In this document: positions 62,020 through 64,000 of the stretch, in pieces
Position numbering within the stretch: position 1 is the first letter of the stretch
How the letters are laid out: each line of letters starts with the position of its first letter
Assembly (NCBI GenBank): GCA_905221605.1
Contig: CAJNDS010000054.1
Span: 179,978 to 243,977 of the forward strand
DNA length: 64,000 bases
Source: Symbiodinium natans
Lineage: Eukaryota; Sar; Dinophyceae; Suessiales; Symbiodiniaceae
Direction of reading: 5' to 3'
Notes under the pieces: model-generated
Told to the model about the DNA's origin: nothing
Seen by the model: the letters and a program-made list of their open reading frames with translations, nothing else
The model's database searches: none
Made by a program: the position numbers and the translations under genes

Positions 62020-62720
62020 CTGGAGAGGAGAAGTAGCGACGCTACAGCCTGCCATCGAGAGGTGTTGGCGATGAACGTAACAGTAATCGCAATAAAATAT
62101 GATGATAGAGGGGCTAAAGGTAGTTTGAAAGTGTGAGCATGTTTAGGCTGTATTGTTACTTGTATTACCATGCAGCTACAGTTTGTTCTTGCGTGATCTT
62201 CCAGACGTTCAGGTCTAAGGCCCCTAAGCCCTTAAACCCTAAACCCTGAACCCTTGAACCCAGCTGCATACTAGAAGGCTCTTGCCTTAGGGGCTGAATT
62301 CGCATGAGAGGAGGGCTTGGCTGAAGCCCTGAAGCCGAAATACTGAGCCCGCAGGAGCCTCCTGAGCCATCAACCCAAAAGGGTTTAGGGTGTAGGGCTT
62401 GGCATTTAGGATTTAGGGTGTAGGGTGTAGGGTTTAGGGTTTAGGGTTTAGGAGTAGGTTTTAGACCCAACCCTCCTGAGCCACAAGGCAAGACAGTCGG
62501 CGCGACCGCGCAGCCTCTCGCCTGAGATGTCGAAACGCGCATCCTGGTTCTGAGCTCCCAAGTGTTGTAGTTCGGGTTTAGGGTGTAGGGTGTAGGGTTT
62601 AGGGTTTAGGGTTTGGGGTTTGATCTGAAGTTTGGGTTGCTGGGTACACCTTACATGAATCCTAATACCCAGAACCCTAGCCCCTTGATTCCCTAAACCC
62701 TAGCCTATGATGACGACCTT
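62020..62720. other. No firm gene; scattered TTTAGGG/TGTAGGG
   Basis: Short tracts at about 62383-62450 and 62577-62622 with blocks of TGTAGGG. A GC-rich island at 62480-62560 may be an exon, but no frame stands out. Confidence 0.4.
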
Positions 62721-62722
62721 AA

Positions 62723-62954
62723 GTATCAAGCTTAGATCAAAGCGCTGCCCGAAACGGGTTTCAGACGTCCATGTCAAGCTGTATGATACTTGGAGCAACT
62801 GCAATCGATTTGTTGCGAGTTTGAGTGGATAGGACAGTGTATCAAGCTTAGATCAAAGCGCTGCCCGAAACGGGTTTCAGACGTCCATGTCAAGCTGTAT
62901 GATACTTGGAGCAACTGCAATCGATTTGTTGCGAGTTTGAGTGGATAGGACAGT
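62723..62954. repeat. Exact 2 x 116-bp tandem repeat with RNA-like pairing
   Basis: 62723-62838 and 62839-62954 are identical. Within one unit, positions 1-6 and 62-67 (GTATCA/TGATAC) pair, as do 7-11 and 54-58. An inner CCCG-AAA-CGGG hairpin occupies 26-36, and GCAAC pairs with GTTGC (73-77, 90-94). This could be a structured small RNA repeated in tandem, or a young satellite. It matches no RNA family I recognise. The minus-strand frame over it is a by-product. Confidence 0.85.
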
Positions 62955-63357
62955 TGCGAATTTTGGGGGGCGTTTGATGCGGGTTCTGGGTTTGGGGTTG
63001 GGAGCTTCAGAGAGCCACTGATAATGTACAGCCTGCAAAGGCTACGCATGCAGCTGCGAGGAAGAAGATCCACGTTTCATGATCGAACCCCTCAACCACT
63101 CGATGGCTAGAGAGGTCTGGGCCTGAACACAGCGAACAGCCATGAATAGCCCCCAGGCACAAGGCGTAGCTTGCGGGGTACTCAAAAAACGCACCATATT
63201 GTCCCCCCACATCCTATACACACGTACAATTCAGAGTTCCAAATTAGCGGCAACCTACGGAGGTACCGAAAACAGAGAGGGTTGGCAGTTCGGGTCAAGC
63301 TTTGCCGTTTTGTACGCTTTAAAGCTTGACTTGTGAGGGCGTCAAGGTTTTAGGAGT

Positions 63358-63657
63358 TTGGGGCTTGGGAGTTTGGTTTTGGATAGCTTGCGTGAGTATC
63401 GCCAGAGCCACCAGGGAACTTTTGGGAGTCCGGTTACCAACCTACTTGGGCTCCTGGCTGAAACCACAGACCGACCCTGCAACTGCATGCTGGCATTCGC
63501 CAAGCTGCTGGAAAATGAGCCTAATTTGCACTCCAGTAATGGCATGATGTACAAAGCTGTTGTTGGCGCGCATGTTGTTTGCAAAAGGAGTTCTTCTGCC
63601 ATCATAATTGCGGGACGCTGCACAGCGAGAGAGAGAGAGAGTGTGTGTGTGGTGTGA
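63358..63657 (+). CDS. Uncharacterised 99-codon frame
   Basis: Reads DSLREYRQSHQGTFGSPV, NLLGLLAETTDRPCNCML and AFAKLLENEPNLHSSNGM. Protein-like until it enters GA and GT repeats near 63627. A 139-codon minus-strand frame overlaps. No domain recognised. Confidence 0.3.
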   Translation: MGLGSLVLDSLREYRQSHQGTFGSPVTNLLGLLAETTDRPCNCMLAFAKLLENEPNLHSSNGMMYKAVVGAHVVCKRSSSAIIIAGRCTARERESVCVV

Positions 63658-64000
63658 GTCATGAACAGAGGGTCATCACCCCACGCCGCAACTGAAAGAA
63701 AGCAGACAAAAAGAAAGACGGAGAGCAAGACAGATCCCTCCTCCCTTTCTCCCGCCCCCATCCCCTCTCCCGCTCTCCATTCTCCCCATCAGCACCTTCC
63801 ATTTTCTCTTGTCCCTTTTATTCTCTATTCTTTCCATATTCTTCGTAGAAAATTGATGAGAAAAGAGGAGGACAAAGAGAAAAGAAGAGATGAGAAATAT
63901 AAAATAAATAGAATAGAGAAGAATTTATCCATCATTTCGATCATCCAATAATACCCAATTATTCAGAGAATTCTGATTTGTCCTTCTTTATGAAAAAAAG
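63627..64000. other. GA/GT repeats and AT-rich end
   Basis: GAGAGAGAGAGA then GTGTGTGTGT at 63627-63655, CT-rich DNA to about 63840, then AT-rich, A-biased sequence. No telomere-like units and no convincing gene. Confidence 0.55.

Noticed and set aside
62774-63073. 99-codon minus-strand ORF with repeated peptide
   Set aside because: The peptide repeat is the 116-bp tandem repeat read through.
1-64000. A chromosome end or subtelomere
   Set aside because: Telomere-like tracts are short, occur in both orientations, alternate with unique DNA over the whole window, and none runs to either end.

Overview
The window looks like nuclear DNA of a eukaryotic alga or protist, most likely a dinoflagellate. 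The evidence is: (1) the Arabidopsis/dinoflagellate-type telomere unit TTTAGGG (complement CCCTAAA), scattered internally in dozens of tracts of both orientations; (2) many short GC-rich, in-frame islands bounded by AG upstream and GT (often GTTTAG, GTAAGT, GTGAGT or GTAGAT) downstream, which look like small exons in a very intron-rich genome; (3) an intact ORF that joins a ubiquitin-like segment to a PABC/MLLE domain, an architecture I associate with dinoflagellates; (4) a tandem duplication of an intronless gene. Nothing suggests a bacterium, plasmid or virus. The assignment is an inference and a chromerid or other alga is not excluded.

Layout. 1-13 kb: telomere-like tracts alternating with candidate exons, a 258-bp and a 281-bp terminal-inverted-repeat element, and a long CT microsatellite that ends in an acceptor-like CAG. 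13-16 kb: two better ORF-like segments (12.94-13.03 kb and 14.30-14.45 kb). 16.28-23.38 kb: two copies of a ~3.45-kb segment, each with the same 184-residue protein behind a pair of ~75-bp repeats. 24-25.1 kb: a composite inverted-repeat element containing a minisatellite and a CCCTAAA tract. 25-56 kb: an exon/intron landscape with many telomere-like tracts, several small hairpin (MITE-like) families and simple repeats. 57.03-57.70 kb: the UBL-MLLE gene, the best functional call. 58-62 kb: more exons and hairpin elements, including a near-perfect 110-bp palindrome. 62.72-62.95 kb: an exact 116-bp tandem repeat with RNA-like pairing. The last 1 kb is AT-rich.

Main observation. Around most exon-like islands CCCTAAA lies on the left and TTTAGGG on the right. 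Each presumed intron therefore starts with TTTAGGG and ends with CCCTAAA, so its two ends are complementary. In many cases the GT of GGGTTTAGGG is itself the first GT after the exon. This suggests that telomere-like DNA has been used to build or decorate introns, perhaps as introner-like units whose ends pair. There are clear exceptions, which are listed.

Limits: exon calls rest on short open frames and splice-like edges read by eye. I did not join exons into transcripts. Several islands are open in more than one frame, and no homology search was possible.
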